The notes below the pieces were generated by a model. The model was given only the letters and a program-made list of their open reading frames with translations. It had not been told where the DNA came from and did not search any database. Shown piece by piece: positions 1-7,341 of a DNA stretch of 64,000 nucleotides. Position numbers and translations under genes: made by a program. Every line of letters starts with the position of its first letter. Position 1 is the first letter of the stretch. The DNA lies in the NCBI GenBank assembly GCA_016187935.1, contig JACPIU010000037.1, positions 1 through 64,000 of the forward strand, given 5' to 3'. The stretch is from Bdellovibrio sp. (lineage in GTDB: Bacteria; Bdellovibrionota; Bacteriovoracia; Bacteriovoracales; Bacteriovoracaceae).

Positions 1-660
1 GACCCGATATCGGCAGCAGCGATGGTGCCGTCGAGAATTTTTGCCGATGTAACCGCCCCTGACCCGATATCGGCAGCAGCGATGGTGCCGTCGAGAATTT
101 TTGCTGAGGTCACTGCATCCGCCGCGATATCGGCCGCAGCGATGGTGCCGTCAAGAATCCCTGCTGAAACGACAGCATCCGCAGCGATATCGGCCGCAAC
201 GATGGTACCGTCGAGAATTTTTGCTGATGTAACCGCCCCTGACCCGATATCGGCAGCAGCGATGGTGCCGTCGAGAATCTTTGCCGATGTTATCTCACCG
301 GACCCGATATCGGCCGCTGTAATGGTGCCGTCAAGAATTTTTGCTGAGGTCACTGCATCTGCCGCGATATCGGCAGCAGCGATGGTGCCGTCGAGAATTT
401 TTGCTGAGGTCACTGCATCCGCCGCGAGATCGACCGCAGCGATGGTGCTGTCAAGAATCCCAGTTGTCGTTACCGCCCCAGACCCGATATCGGCTGCGAC
501 AATGGTGCCGTCGAGAATTTTTGCTGAGGTGACCGCCCCAGAACCGATATCGTCCGCTGCGATGGTGCCGTCGAGAATTTTTTCTGAGGTGACCGCCCCA
601 GAATCGATATCTTCCGCTGCGATGGTTCCGTCGAGAATCTTTACTGATGTTACAGAATTA
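1..660. repeat. Eleven 60-bp tandem repeats
   Basis: Eleven consecutive units of exactly 60 bp lie in perfect register, with the core GATGGTGCCGTCGAGAA (or a close variant) recurring at 21, 81, 141 and so on up to 621. Units differ by point changes and fall into at least two subtypes (GACCCGATATCGGCAGC and GCCGCGATATCGGCCGC). The array continues past the left edge. Each unit encodes 20 residues of the minus-strand lipoprotein. The unit length is a multiple of three, so copies can be gained or lost without a frameshift. Confidence 0.95.
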
Positions 661-917
661 TCGGCGATTTTGTCGGTAGTAACGGCCCCATCGGCAATCG
701 CTACGGTGGTAGTAGCACCGGCCGCCAACTTTGGTGTTGTAACTGCGCCATCTTGGAGGTCCCCGGGTGTAGTGGTACCTTCGCTGTTTTCGAGTTCACC
801 GCCAACCTGGCAGGCCGTACTCCCAATGGCCAACAAAACCAAAAGCAGAGGCATTAGGACATTGGCGCCCTGGCTACGATTCATTGCAAACAATGCTAAA
901 ACACCATGTCTCTTCAT
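1..917 (-). CDS. Repeat-rich surface lipoprotein (partial, C-terminus beyond left edge)
   Basis: The open frame reads from an ATG at 917 down to the window edge, about 305 codons without a stop. The N-terminus has a hydrophobic segment ending in a lipobox-like GSTAC followed by Q (cysteine near residue 36), so the mature protein is probably a lipoprotein. After a short linker comes a series of 20-residue repeats of the type AADIGSGAVTSAKILDGTI. Repeats of this kind are familiar from phage tail-fibre-like and surface proteins, often followed by a C-terminal fibre or peptidase S74 domain, which cannot be checked here. An internal ATG at 884 would give a more typical signal-peptide length but has no visible ribosome binding site. 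A surface adhesin or fibre role is inference. Confidence 0.75.
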   Translation of the reverse strand, partial: MKRHGVLALFAMNRSQGANVLMPLLLVLLAIGSTACQVGGELENSEGTTTPGDLQDGAVTTPKLAAGATTTVAIADGAVTTDKIADNSVTSVKILDGTIAAEDIDSGAVTSEKILDGTIAADDIGSGAVTSAKILDGTIVAADIGSGAVTTTGILDSTIAAVDLAADAVTSAKILDGTIAAADIAADAVTSAKILDGTITAADIGSGEITSAKILDGTIAAADIGSGAVTSAKILDGTIVAADIAADAVVSAGILDGTIAAADIAADAVTSAKILDGTIAAADIGSGAVTSAKILDGTIAAADIG

Positions 918-1084
918 GATTTGCTCAATTATATCTACGCCGTACCTCAAATAATTTTATATCACCTGACGATTTTAATCAACGCGACGCATTATTCTCC
1001 TGCTTCTGATATAGCTATAAATTCATACCCTTAGGCAGTATCGGAACATTCAACTAAAAACTTAACACTTTGAGTCACTTATTC

Positions 1085-1390
1085 CGTTCTTGCGGCGCAA
1101 AAGGTGAGAATAATTATTGTGTACGCTGGGCACAGGCCAGCAAACCAGTGTGAACAAACCCATGTAAGGGGATGAGGCACACCAGGGTAACCTGCTAAAC
1201 AGGGTCCCTGTATCGATTCTTGCAAGCTGGAAGGAAGCGGGTACCTCCGCCGAACGACCAGGGTGAAGCGCAGACAGAGAAACCATAGGCCGCAACGCAA
1301 GTGAAGTTTTGGTCTGGTCACTGCATGAAATAGGGTGAAATCGGATCGCTATTCCCGCTCTTAAATCCACGTCAGATCAGGCGCCCAGCA
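1085..1390 (+). ncRNA. Structured non-coding segment, possible group II intron-like or other RNA relic
   Basis: This block has a composition unlike the AT-rich flanks and several local inverted repeats on the plus strand. GTGTG (1150-1154) pairs with CACAC, CCTG-CTAAA-CAGG forms a short hairpin near 1192-1204, GCGG-GTACCT-CCGC forms another near 1237-1250, and GACCAG near 1256 can pair with CTGGTC near 1314. The order of these elements recalls domain I of chloroplast-like bacterial group II introns, but this is an impression only. There is no domain V, no clear GUGYG start and no reverse transcriptase, so it would be a fragment. The strand is uncertain. Confidence 0.3.
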
Positions 1391-1429
1391 TCCCCTTATA
1401 AATACAATAATACGGTGTGGATTATTAAT

Positions 1430-1468
1430 GGAAAATTGGCTTGGAAAATTGGCACTTGGAAAATTGGC
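1430..1468. repeat. Three copies of an 11-bp direct repeat
   Basis: GGAAAATTGGC occurs at 1430-1440, 1443-1453 and 1458-1468, separated by TT and ACTT. The spacing (13 and 15 bp) is not one helical turn. It lies in non-coding DNA about 150 bp before the gene at 1621. It may be a slippage product or a protein-binding array. Confidence 0.85.
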
Positions 1469-1620
1469 TTAAGGAAACGGCACGTTGCCTTCATTCACTG
1501 ACTAATCTTTAGACAACTGTTGGTATCCCCCGTTCTCTTTTCGTGAAGTTGGCCTAGAAAACCCTCATTAAATACTGGCACCCGGCCTGCATTAGTTTGT
1601 CATAGAATGTGAGGTATTTT

Positions 1621-1995
1621 ATGAAAATATATGCACTACTTATCACTAACTTGATGATCTCAATTTCGGTCATGGGTGCTGTTCCCGAGATCACTTGCGA
1701 AACCAATCATAAGAGTGGCCAATTCCTCCAATTCCAAGATTCTCATGTCGTCATAAGTATCAACCGTCCTGATACAAGTGCACGTCAAATTGCCTCTGCT
1801 TCCATTACCTTTGAAAACTTACGAACCAAATGGAACGGGAAAAGCGTTGAGAAAATTGGCTATTTCGAAAATCACAAACATACCATCCATATCGATGATG
1901 TCAGCAACTTGAGTAATGTTAACGACTATATTTCAATTCGTTCACAAGAGGGTCATGAAATGATTTACCCTTTAAGCTGTCAACGAGTGAACTAA
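1621..1995 (+). CDS. Small exported protein of unknown function
   Basis: Codes for 124 residues. ATG at 1621 is chosen because GAGG lies six bases upstream; a GTG at 1609 would add four residues. The N-terminus (about residues 1-20) is a typical signal peptide ending near VMGA. The mature part is about 100 residues with two cysteines (in ITCET and LSCQR) that could form a disulfide, and no recognisable domain. Its end overlaps by four bases the end of the convergent lipoprotein gene. Likely periplasmic or secreted. Confidence 0.65.
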   Translation: MKIYALLITNLMISISVMGAVPEITCETNHKSGQFLQFQDSHVVISINRPDTSARQIASASITFENLRTKWNGKSVEKIGYFENHKHTIHIDDVSNLSNVNDYISIRSQEGHEMIYPLSCQRVN

Positions 1996-2792
1996 TTCCC
2001 AAATTTGAAATTTTTGTTTGCTTTCGATTCTGGAGGGGTGGGGGGAATGGCCTCATTTCCTATTCCACATCCTTCAACCAAACGTTCTTCCTCAAATGAA
2101 ACATTGACAACCTCGGGGGCCGGCAAAAAGTTACTTTTTCGTGTTTTAGTTTGGAAATTGTAAAAGGCCAAATGCACTTCATAAATACCAACGAGAGAAA
2201 GGCCGCCACTAAAAATGCGCATACTAAAAGAAAATGGTTCGACTTTCCCTGCAATCACCTCATCTTCCGAGATTGAAATACTAAGAAGTTTAGAACTATT
2301 GCTATAATTATCTTCAATTTTCATTGTTTTGACGTATTTTCGATGTCCAAATGCCGGACAGTTCATGCGCGAAAAACGATCAGAGACGGCGGCGGCGTGA
2401 TAATTCACTTGAAAAAACGCCTGTTCAATCTGACCATTCATTCCCGATCTCTGATCCTGACGAGGAAAGGGGACATAGAGGTAACCTAATGTTTCATAAG
2501 CACTTCTATTACGCCGGATGGCCTTGAGAATCCACCCATCAACATTCTTCTGCTTGATTAGCTCGGCCAAGTTATTATCTTGTAACTTGGGTAACTGGAC
2601 CCCGATTAAAATACCTTTCGATACTGTGTCACGAAAACGCAATCCAACAGACCATTCCACATCTCGTGCAGAATCAATCCCCCAGTCAACCGGCCTGACA
2701 ATTGTACGATCACTTTCGACCGCCAATTCGGCATATTTGGTGCAAGAAATAATGGCCTCAAAACACAATAGAAGCAATAAACAGCGTTTCAT
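1992..2792 (-). CDS. Predicted lipoprotein of unknown function
   Basis: 266 residues from the ATG at 2792, which overlaps the manA stop codon as ATGA, so the two genes are translationally coupled. The N-terminus MKRCLLLLLCFEAIISC is a lipoprotein signal with cleavage expected before the cysteine in IISC. The rest is a mixed, probably beta-rich sequence with no family that I recognise, and a C-terminal tail rich in P, E, K and N. Coupling to a sugar-phosphate isomerase does not by itself show a shared function. Confidence 0.7.
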   Translation of the reverse strand: MKRCLLLLLCFEAIISCTKYAELAVESDRTIVRPVDWGIDSARDVEWSVGLRFRDTVSKGILIGVQLPKLQDNNLAELIKQKNVDGWILKAIRRNRSAYETLGYLYVPFPRQDQRSGMNGQIEQAFFQVNYHAAAVSDRFSRMNCPAFGHRKYVKTMKIEDNYSNSSKLLSISISEDEVIAGKVEPFSFSMRIFSGGLSLVGIYEVHLAFYNFQTKTRKSNFLPAPEVVNVSFEEERLVEGCGIGNEAIPPTPPESKANKNFKFGN

Positions 2793-3730
2793 TCGACAAT
2801 CACCCCAAAGCATCTCTGAATACTTTTTATCGAAACACTGCCAAAGCCATTCGGGAGAAGGGCCGATTCATAAGGCCCAATGGTCTCGTCTATTCCTTGC
2901 CTGGAAATTTGTAAAACTCCATCGGCCACAGTGATAGTAGAAAATCGCTTGTCATTATCATCCAGACCCAACATCATTCCTGGTTCCAGCATGAAACTTG
3001 AAACCAAAAAATCGCGATGCTTGGCCAACGGCACTCTGCCACCAACGAAGATATTTCCCTTATGCTGAAAATAAGAAGTACTATTTTTTTGAGGCGAAAA
3101 ACACACCACTTCTCTTGCATGATTAATATGTAATTCGCGCGCCTTCCCAGCGCTATCAAGGCGATTCCAGTCCCACACTCTATAAGTAATGCCACAACTT
3201 TGCTGAACTTCTATCAAGGTAATATTTTTCCCAATGGCATGCAAACTTCCCGCCGGTACAAAAAAGAAATCCCCCATTTGCACCGGATAAAAATTCATCA
3301 TGCTGCTGGGATCAGCACTTTGTTCAATCACGTGGAAAAAATTCTGGCGAGTCACTCCCTGCTTGACTCCCAAAAATATCCCGGCCCCTTCCCCCGCCTT
3401 CACCACGGCCCAACATTCAGTTTTTCCTTTCGAATGAGCAACTTTTTGCGCATAGTGATCATCAGGATGAACTTGAACGGATAAAAATTCAGAAGTATCA
3501 AGAAACTTTATGAGGTAGGGAATTTGATTATCATTAACAATTTGGGATAAAGGTAAATCGCCATAGGTGGAAGGACCATCTTGCAAAAGAGAAACTTCCC
3601 AGGCCTCTCCCAAGCGCCCCCCCTTCAGTGTGAGCGGTGATATTTTTTTTACATGAGTTAAGAATTCTCCACCCCACGGTCGATTGTGATAGGAGGCCTT
3701 TAATTTCATGATGGGGGTCTGCTCTTTCAT
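2789..3730 (-). CDS. manA: Mannose-6-phosphate isomerase, type I
   Basis: Interconverts mannose 6-phosphate and fructose 6-phosphate in the cytoplasm, feeding GDP-mannose and polysaccharide synthesis. The sequence shows the cupin-type zinc site: QVHPDD near residues 86-91, the glutamate in KTECW, and the histidine in PAGSLHAIG. RPWGG near the N-terminus is also typical. At 313 residues it matches the short bacterial form. Start chosen at ATG 3730; a TTG at 3739 and an ATG at 3709 are alternatives. It is the first gene of a two-gene unit with the lipoprotein that follows it. Confidence 0.9.
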   Translation of the reverse strand: MKEQTPIMKLKASYHNRPWGGEFLTHVKKISPLTLKGGRLGEAWEVSLLQDGPSTYGDLPLSQIVNDNQIPYLIKFLDTSEFLSVQVHPDDHYAQKVAHSKGKTECWAVVKAGEGAGIFLGVKQGVTRQNFFHVIEQSADPSSMMNFYPVQMGDFFFVPAGSLHAIGKNITLIEVQQSCGITYRVWDWNRLDSAGKARELHINHAREVVCFSPQKNSTSYFQHKGNIFVGGRVPLAKHRDFLVSSFMLEPGMMLGLDDNDKRFSTITVADGVLQISRQGIDETIGPYESALLPNGFGSVSIKSIQRCFGVIVE

Positions 3731-3864
3731 CTGCCACAAAACCTTTGCGATATTTGGATTATCCAGATCAGGAAAGCATCTTACAGCTAGTATAATCCTT
3801 TGAAATTATTAACTCAAGGCCGGCATACATTTTGTTGACCTGATTCCCATCAAATAGCTCTAAA

Positions 3865-4692
3865 ATGGGCCAAATGGCCTGTATCAATGCCCCCCTTCTT
3901 CCCTTGCCTAATGTAGTGTTTTTTCCAAAAACAGCGCTACCGATTTATGTCGATACCCCCTCCTATGGGCGAATGATCAGAGATTGTGTCATGAACGGAC
4001 TTCCCATTGTCGTCTGCATGGCCTACATCCAGGATCTTCCCCCAGACCAACATGGTTTGGCACGACAACAATTACGTCCGGCGATCATCGGTAGCTTGGG
4101 AGTTCCCTATATTCTTGAAGAATATCCCGGTGGGGCGATGAAAGTTTTAATAAAGGGCATCACGAGGGCCCGTCTCATATCGCCAACGCAAAATCTCCCT
4201 TATCCGATATACAAAGTGGAAATCTTAACCGGGTCTAACTGCGATACCGACCATTTGTGCCCTCCGCAGTTTGCTTTTCAAGTAGGCGGACAGGGCGCGA
4301 CGCTGAGTCGTGCTTCCTGCCCGTCGCAGGATTCGAGTCCACAGGCCAACGCCCTGGAAAATCAAAATCCGAAGGGTATAGATGGACAATTGGCCCATAT
4401 CAATAACATCCTGGAAGCATGGGTGATGATGAACGTAACCAATTCCGAAGAGCGTAAAGCCTTTTTCTCTGGTCTAGAGACTACTGAGCATATCGCCAAT
4501 TATGTTTCCATGCTCTTGATAAGAGATTTTGAGATACGCCAGACTTTACTTGAAACCGATTCTCTTCTCGATCGCATCCATCTTCTCGGGGCACTCCTAC
4601 GCGATGGCATTCCATTAAAAGAAGATCGCGAAGTGGTCGGTGCGATCAAACAATTTGAAACGCTGGAACGGCTAGCTCGGGCAGCTAATTAA
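3865..4692 (+). CDS. Lon N-terminal (LAN/PUA-like) domain protein
   Basis: 275 residues. The first 125 or so match the substrate-binding domain of Lon protease: LPLPNVVFFPKTALPIYV opens it and a GGAMKVLIKGITRARL segment follows, as in the family. There is no ATPase or protease domain, so this is a stand-alone Lon-N protein, a group usually thought to recognise or regulate proteins. A low-complexity, polar linker (residues about 143-173) separates the beta domain from the helical C-terminus, and its DNA carries a 45-bp segment found again at 17462. No good ribosome binding site precedes ATG 3865. The end overlaps the convergent gene at 4689. Confidence 0.8.
   Translation: MGQMACINAPLLPLPNVVFFPKTALPIYVDTPSYGRMIRDCVMNGLPIVVCMAYIQDLPPDQHGLARQQLRPAIIGSLGVPYILEEYPGGAMKVLIKGITRARLISPTQNLPYPIYKVEILTGSNCDTDHLCPPQFAFQVGGQGATLSRASCPSQDSSPQANALENQNPKGIDGQLAHINNILEAWVMMNVTNSEERKAFFSGLETTEHIANYVSMLLIRDFEIRQTLLETDSLLDRIHLLGALLRDGIPLKEDREVVGAIKQFETLERLARAAN
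4339..4383 (+). repeat. 45-bp repeat, copy 1 (inside the Lon-domain gene)
   Basis: These 45 bases are identical to 17462-17506, in the same orientation. Weaker similarity extends upstream (4295-4313 against 17442-17461), after which copy 1 has about 25 extra bases. Around copy 1 there are inverted repeats: CAGGGCG (4291-4297) with CGCCCTG (4350-4356), and CCTGC (4316-4320) with GCAGG (4326-4330). The segment stays in frame and encodes part of the polar linker. Confidence 0.95.
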
Positions 4693-5351
4693 AAAATTTC
4701 AAGGATAAGATTAACCAGAGTTAATCCAAATCCCGAAAAAACAGGAATCGTGAAGTTGTCGTCGATTTTAAAATAAGATAACAACTCCGACAAGGCCCCG
4801 ATCACACCGCCGAAGAGTGCAAAAATAAGCAATGAATAATCGGCATTTGAATAAATGAGTCCGTAGACGAGACAGAGGATGTAACAAGTGGCAAAACCTG
4901 CCAGTGACCCCTGCAAACTTTTATTGGGCAATAGTTTGTCTTTCCCATAATTAATACCGAAATAAGAGGAGATTGGGTCAGCAAAAACTAAGAAGATCAC
5001 AGATAAAATGGCCAATCGCTCCGGAAACAAATACAGACTTAAAGCTACCCCCGTTGCATAAAAAGGAAATCCTGAAATGCTGCTCTTTTCAGATTCACGC
5101 ATGACAGGCTTCATCACGGAAAGGGCAAAACGGTTAAGGGCCGGATATTTCAAGCGCAGAATTTCAAAAATCAATCCCAGGCATCCCAAGGCCATGAGGA
5201 TATTTGCCGTTTTAAAAACATTTTGCCCATGAAGAAAAAATAAATAGAGGCCACATAATCCTGTGCCCATATGCCATATCTTTCTCGTAAGATGAACTTC
5301 ATTTCTCAATCGAAAGGGAACTAATTCGATATTTGTGCTTTGAGCAAACAT
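4689..5351 (-). CDS. Dolichol/phytol-kinase-like integral membrane protein
   Basis: 220 residues with about six or seven hydrophobic helices. ADPISSYFG, a DKLLPNKSLQGSLAG segment and the C-terminal DDNFTIPVFSG are hallmarks of the CTP-dependent polyprenol/phytol kinase family (SEC59/VTE5-like, related to CDP-diglyceride synthases). It would phosphorylate a lipid alcohol using CTP in the inner membrane; the substrate cannot be told from sequence. Start chosen at the second ATG (5351) because GGAG lies five bases before it. Convergent with the Lon-domain gene. Confidence 0.8.
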   Translation of the reverse strand: MFAQSTNIELVPFRLRNEVHLTRKIWHMGTGLCGLYLFFLHGQNVFKTANILMALGCLGLIFEILRLKYPALNRFALSVMKPVMRESEKSSISGFPFYATGVALSLYLFPERLAILSVIFLVFADPISSYFGINYGKDKLLPNKSLQGSLAGFATCYILCLVYGLIYSNADYSLLIFALFGGVIGALSELLSYFKIDDNFTIPVFSGFGLTLVNLILEIF

Positions 5352-5524
5352 CATGACTCCTTAGTTATTTCAATAAATTAGGATCACTACTGAAAAATAT
5401 CAGCGTGAGCTTATCAGGGAGTTAAAAAAAGGGCAAATCCGTCTATCTTTTTTACTCCACTTCTCGAAATTATTCTTTCATAATTGCCGATGAAAAGTTA
5501 TTTAAACCCAACAATTTTATTTAG

Positions 5525-5552
5525 TTACAAGAATCAAAAGGCTTCTTATACT
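5525..5552 (+). promoter_or_regulatory. Candidate sigma-70-type promoter for the FlhG-RluD-PgeF run
   Basis: TTACAA at 5525-5530 and TATACT at 5547-5552 are separated by 16 bases and lie about 60 bases before the ATG at 5613. The whole 5352-5612 region is AT-rich and divergent between the membrane kinase and the FlhG-like gene. Only the match to consensus supports this. Confidence 0.35.
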
Positions 5553-5612
5553 ATTACATATGCATATTGTAAGGTCATCCTTTTTTAACTTAATTTTAGA
5601 TAGGAAGATCTT

Positions 5613-6578
5613 ATGAATCCCCCGATGGGAAAAGGCAGCAGCATGGAAGCTCCGTTTGATGTTACTGTAAAACTCGGTGCTCAGAGACGTTGTAAGATTT
5701 GGGCCATTGGTGGTGGAAAAGGCGGAGTAGGCAAAAGCTTAGTCACCGCTAATTTATCTATTTGCTTGGCCCTTATGGGCCACAAGGTTGTGGCCATTGA
5801 TCTAGACTTAGGCGGTGCCAACTTACATACCTGCCTGGGCGTGAGCATTCCGGACAAAACTCTCTCTGATTTTCTTAATAAGAAAGTCAGTAATCCCTGC
5901 GACCTCATGACAAGAACAGCTATCCAAAATCTCACTCTGATAAGTGGGGCGCAAGACGACATGGGCATCGCCAATCTCAAACAGATGCACAAAGCTAAAA
6001 TTTTATCGCATCTTGATGATCTGGGAGCTGATTTTGTCTTATTTGATTTGGGCGCGGGAACGACTTTTAACACTCTTGATTTTTTTATTGTTGCCGATCA
6101 GGGAATTTTAATCACGCTGCCTGAACCCACCTCAATCGAAAACACTTATCGTTTTATCAAATCTGTTTTCCACCGAAAGCTAAAACTGGCGGAAGAACTT
6201 TTGGAAATCGGCCCGCTTATTGATAAGGCCATGAATGCTCGCATTTCTGACAATTCCACCCCCGCCGATCTAGTTCATCGCGTGATTGAAATCAATCCCC
6301 AGATTGGCCAAAAACTTCAGTATGAAATAAACAAGTTAACCCCCAAATTAATATTGAATCAGGTCCGCACCCAAGCTGATGTGGACATTGGTCATTCGAT
6401 GAGAATAATTTGTCGAAAGTATTTCGGGATTGAACTCGAATACACCGGGCATTTGGATTATGATGCCACTGTTTGGCAGAGTGTGAAAAAGCGACGTCCA
6501 CTGCTGCTCGAATTTCCGAATTCAGGTTTGGTCCACAATTTTGACCGTATCGTCCATAAACTTTTAGGTGCGAGATAA
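5613..6578 (+). CDS. MinD/FlhG-family P-loop ATPase
   Basis: 321 residues. The deviant Walker A GGGKGGVGKS (about residues 33-42), DLDLGGANLH after it and VLFDLGAGTT (Walker B region) identify a MinD/ParA/FlhG ATPase. Such proteins dimerise on ATP and place or count cell structures; FlhG (FleN) sets flagellar number. The C-terminus lacks an obvious membrane-binding amphipathic helix of MinD type. AGGAAG precedes the ATG by six bases. It heads a plus-strand run and is followed after six bases by the J/HTH protein. The main flagellar genes lie 27 kb away, so a role in flagellar placement is plausible but not shown. Confidence 0.85.
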   Translation: MNPPMGKGSSMEAPFDVTVKLGAQRRCKIWAIGGGKGGVGKSLVTANLSICLALMGHKVVAIDLDLGGANLHTCLGVSIPDKTLSDFLNKKVSNPCDLMTRTAIQNLTLISGAQDDMGIANLKQMHKAKILSHLDDLGADFVLFDLGAGTTFNTLDFFIVADQGILITLPEPTSIENTYRFIKSVFHRKLKLAEELLEIGPLIDKAMNARISDNSTPADLVHRVIEINPQIGQKLQYEINKLTPKLILNQVRTQADVDIGHSMRIICRKYFGIELEYTGHLDYDATVWQSVKKRRPLLLEFPNSGLVHNFDRIVHKLLGAR

Positions 6579-6584
6579 CTTTTC

Positions 6585-7292
6585 ATGTTGCCAGAAAAAA
6601 GAGAAAAAAATTATTACGAGATTTTAGAAGTATCCACTAACGCCACTCCCAGTGAAGTTTATGAGGGTTACATCCGTGCCAAAAACGCTTATTCACAAGA
6701 TAGCGTGGCATTATACTCACTGATGACCAAGGATGAATGCGATAACATTCTTCTTCTCATTGAAGAAGCCTACTCTATCATTTCTGATCCGAACAAGCGG
6801 CAACAGTATGATGAAGCCAGGGGTATCTCTAACCGCTACAACGCTTTTGAAGCTGGTCCGCGCCCCTATCAAGACCAGATTGCCAATCGCTCCAATGTCA
6901 CCGCCACGCAAGGGCGAAGCTATAACAACGAAGAAGAAAAGCCAGGTTCCGCAGGATCTATCACAAAAATAGTGGCCAATAATAAATATCAGCTTGATTA
7001 CTCCAAAGATTCGGAGATGGAGCAGTTTATTGAACAAAATACCGAATGGACTGGTGAAGCACTCCGCAAAATTCGTGAATACAAAAAAGTTTCCCTTGAA
7101 CGCTTATCTGAATTAACCAAAGTGTCACGGACCTATCTCGCATGCTTGGAAACTGAAGAAATCGACAAGCTGCCGGCCATCGTCTACATCCGCGGTTTCG
7201 TTTATACTTACGCAAAATGTTTGAAACTCAATCCCGACTTGGTTGCAAACTCCTTTATTCTGCGATTGCGCAAACTCAAAGACACAAAATAA
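6585..7292 (+). CDS. J-domain-like protein with C-terminal RodZ-type helix-turn-helix
   Basis: 235 residues in two parts. Residues about 8-75 follow the J-domain pattern (NYYEILEVS at the start, AYSIISDPNKRQQYDE at the end) but the HPD motif needed to stimulate DnaK is absent; SQDS sits at that place. Residues about 145-230 form a RodZ/HTH_25-type domain (LRKIREYKKVSLERLSELTKV and a YIRGFVYTYAK helix). No transmembrane segment follows, unlike true RodZ. The gene begins six bases after the FlhG-like gene, so the two probably act together. Function unknown; a scaffold or localisation role is inference. Confidence 0.75.
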   Translation: MLPEKREKNYYEILEVSTNATPSEVYEGYIRAKNAYSQDSVALYSLMTKDECDNILLLIEEAYSIISDPNKRQQYDEARGISNRYNAFEAGPRPYQDQIANRSNVTATQGRSYNNEEEKPGSAGSITKIVANNKYQLDYSKDSEMEQFIEQNTEWTGEALRKIREYKKVSLERLSELTKVSRTYLACLETEEIDKLPAIVYIRGFVYTYAKCLKLNPDLVANSFILRLRKLKDTK

Positions 7293-7341
7293 GATATAAC
7301 AAAAAAGGCATAAAATAAGACAACAAACTTTCCCAAATACT

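Larger units (their letters stand above)
955..1620. other. Long non-coding stretch between the repeat lipoprotein and a small secreted protein
   Basis: No convincing gene is seen in these roughly 660 bases. Short open frames on the minus strand (about 1062-1370) lack plausible protein character. The stretch holds the upstream region of the repeat lipoprotein, a GC-richer structured segment (about 1085-1390), a triple 11-bp repeat (1430-1468) and the upstream region of the gene at 1621. Confidence 0.6.

Noticed and set aside
22-954. Plus-strand 310-codon frame across the 60-bp repeats
   Set aside because: The minus strand gives a lipoprotein signal and known repeat type. The plus frame begins inside the repeat and is a by-product of stop-free repetition.
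1200-1260. SRP-RNA-like GGAAGGAAGC near 1230
   Set aside because: The flanking bases do not form the conserved SRP domain IV loop; only a short match.
1062-1370. Minus-strand frames of 80-102 codons in the non-coding stretch
   Set aside because: Composition looks non-coding, no ribosome binding site, and the block has RNA-like inverted repeats.
4314-4356. tRNA T-arm-like GGATTCGAGTCC in the repeat region
   Set aside because: Only three pairs around the loop and no acceptor, D or anticodon arms; not a tRNA gene.
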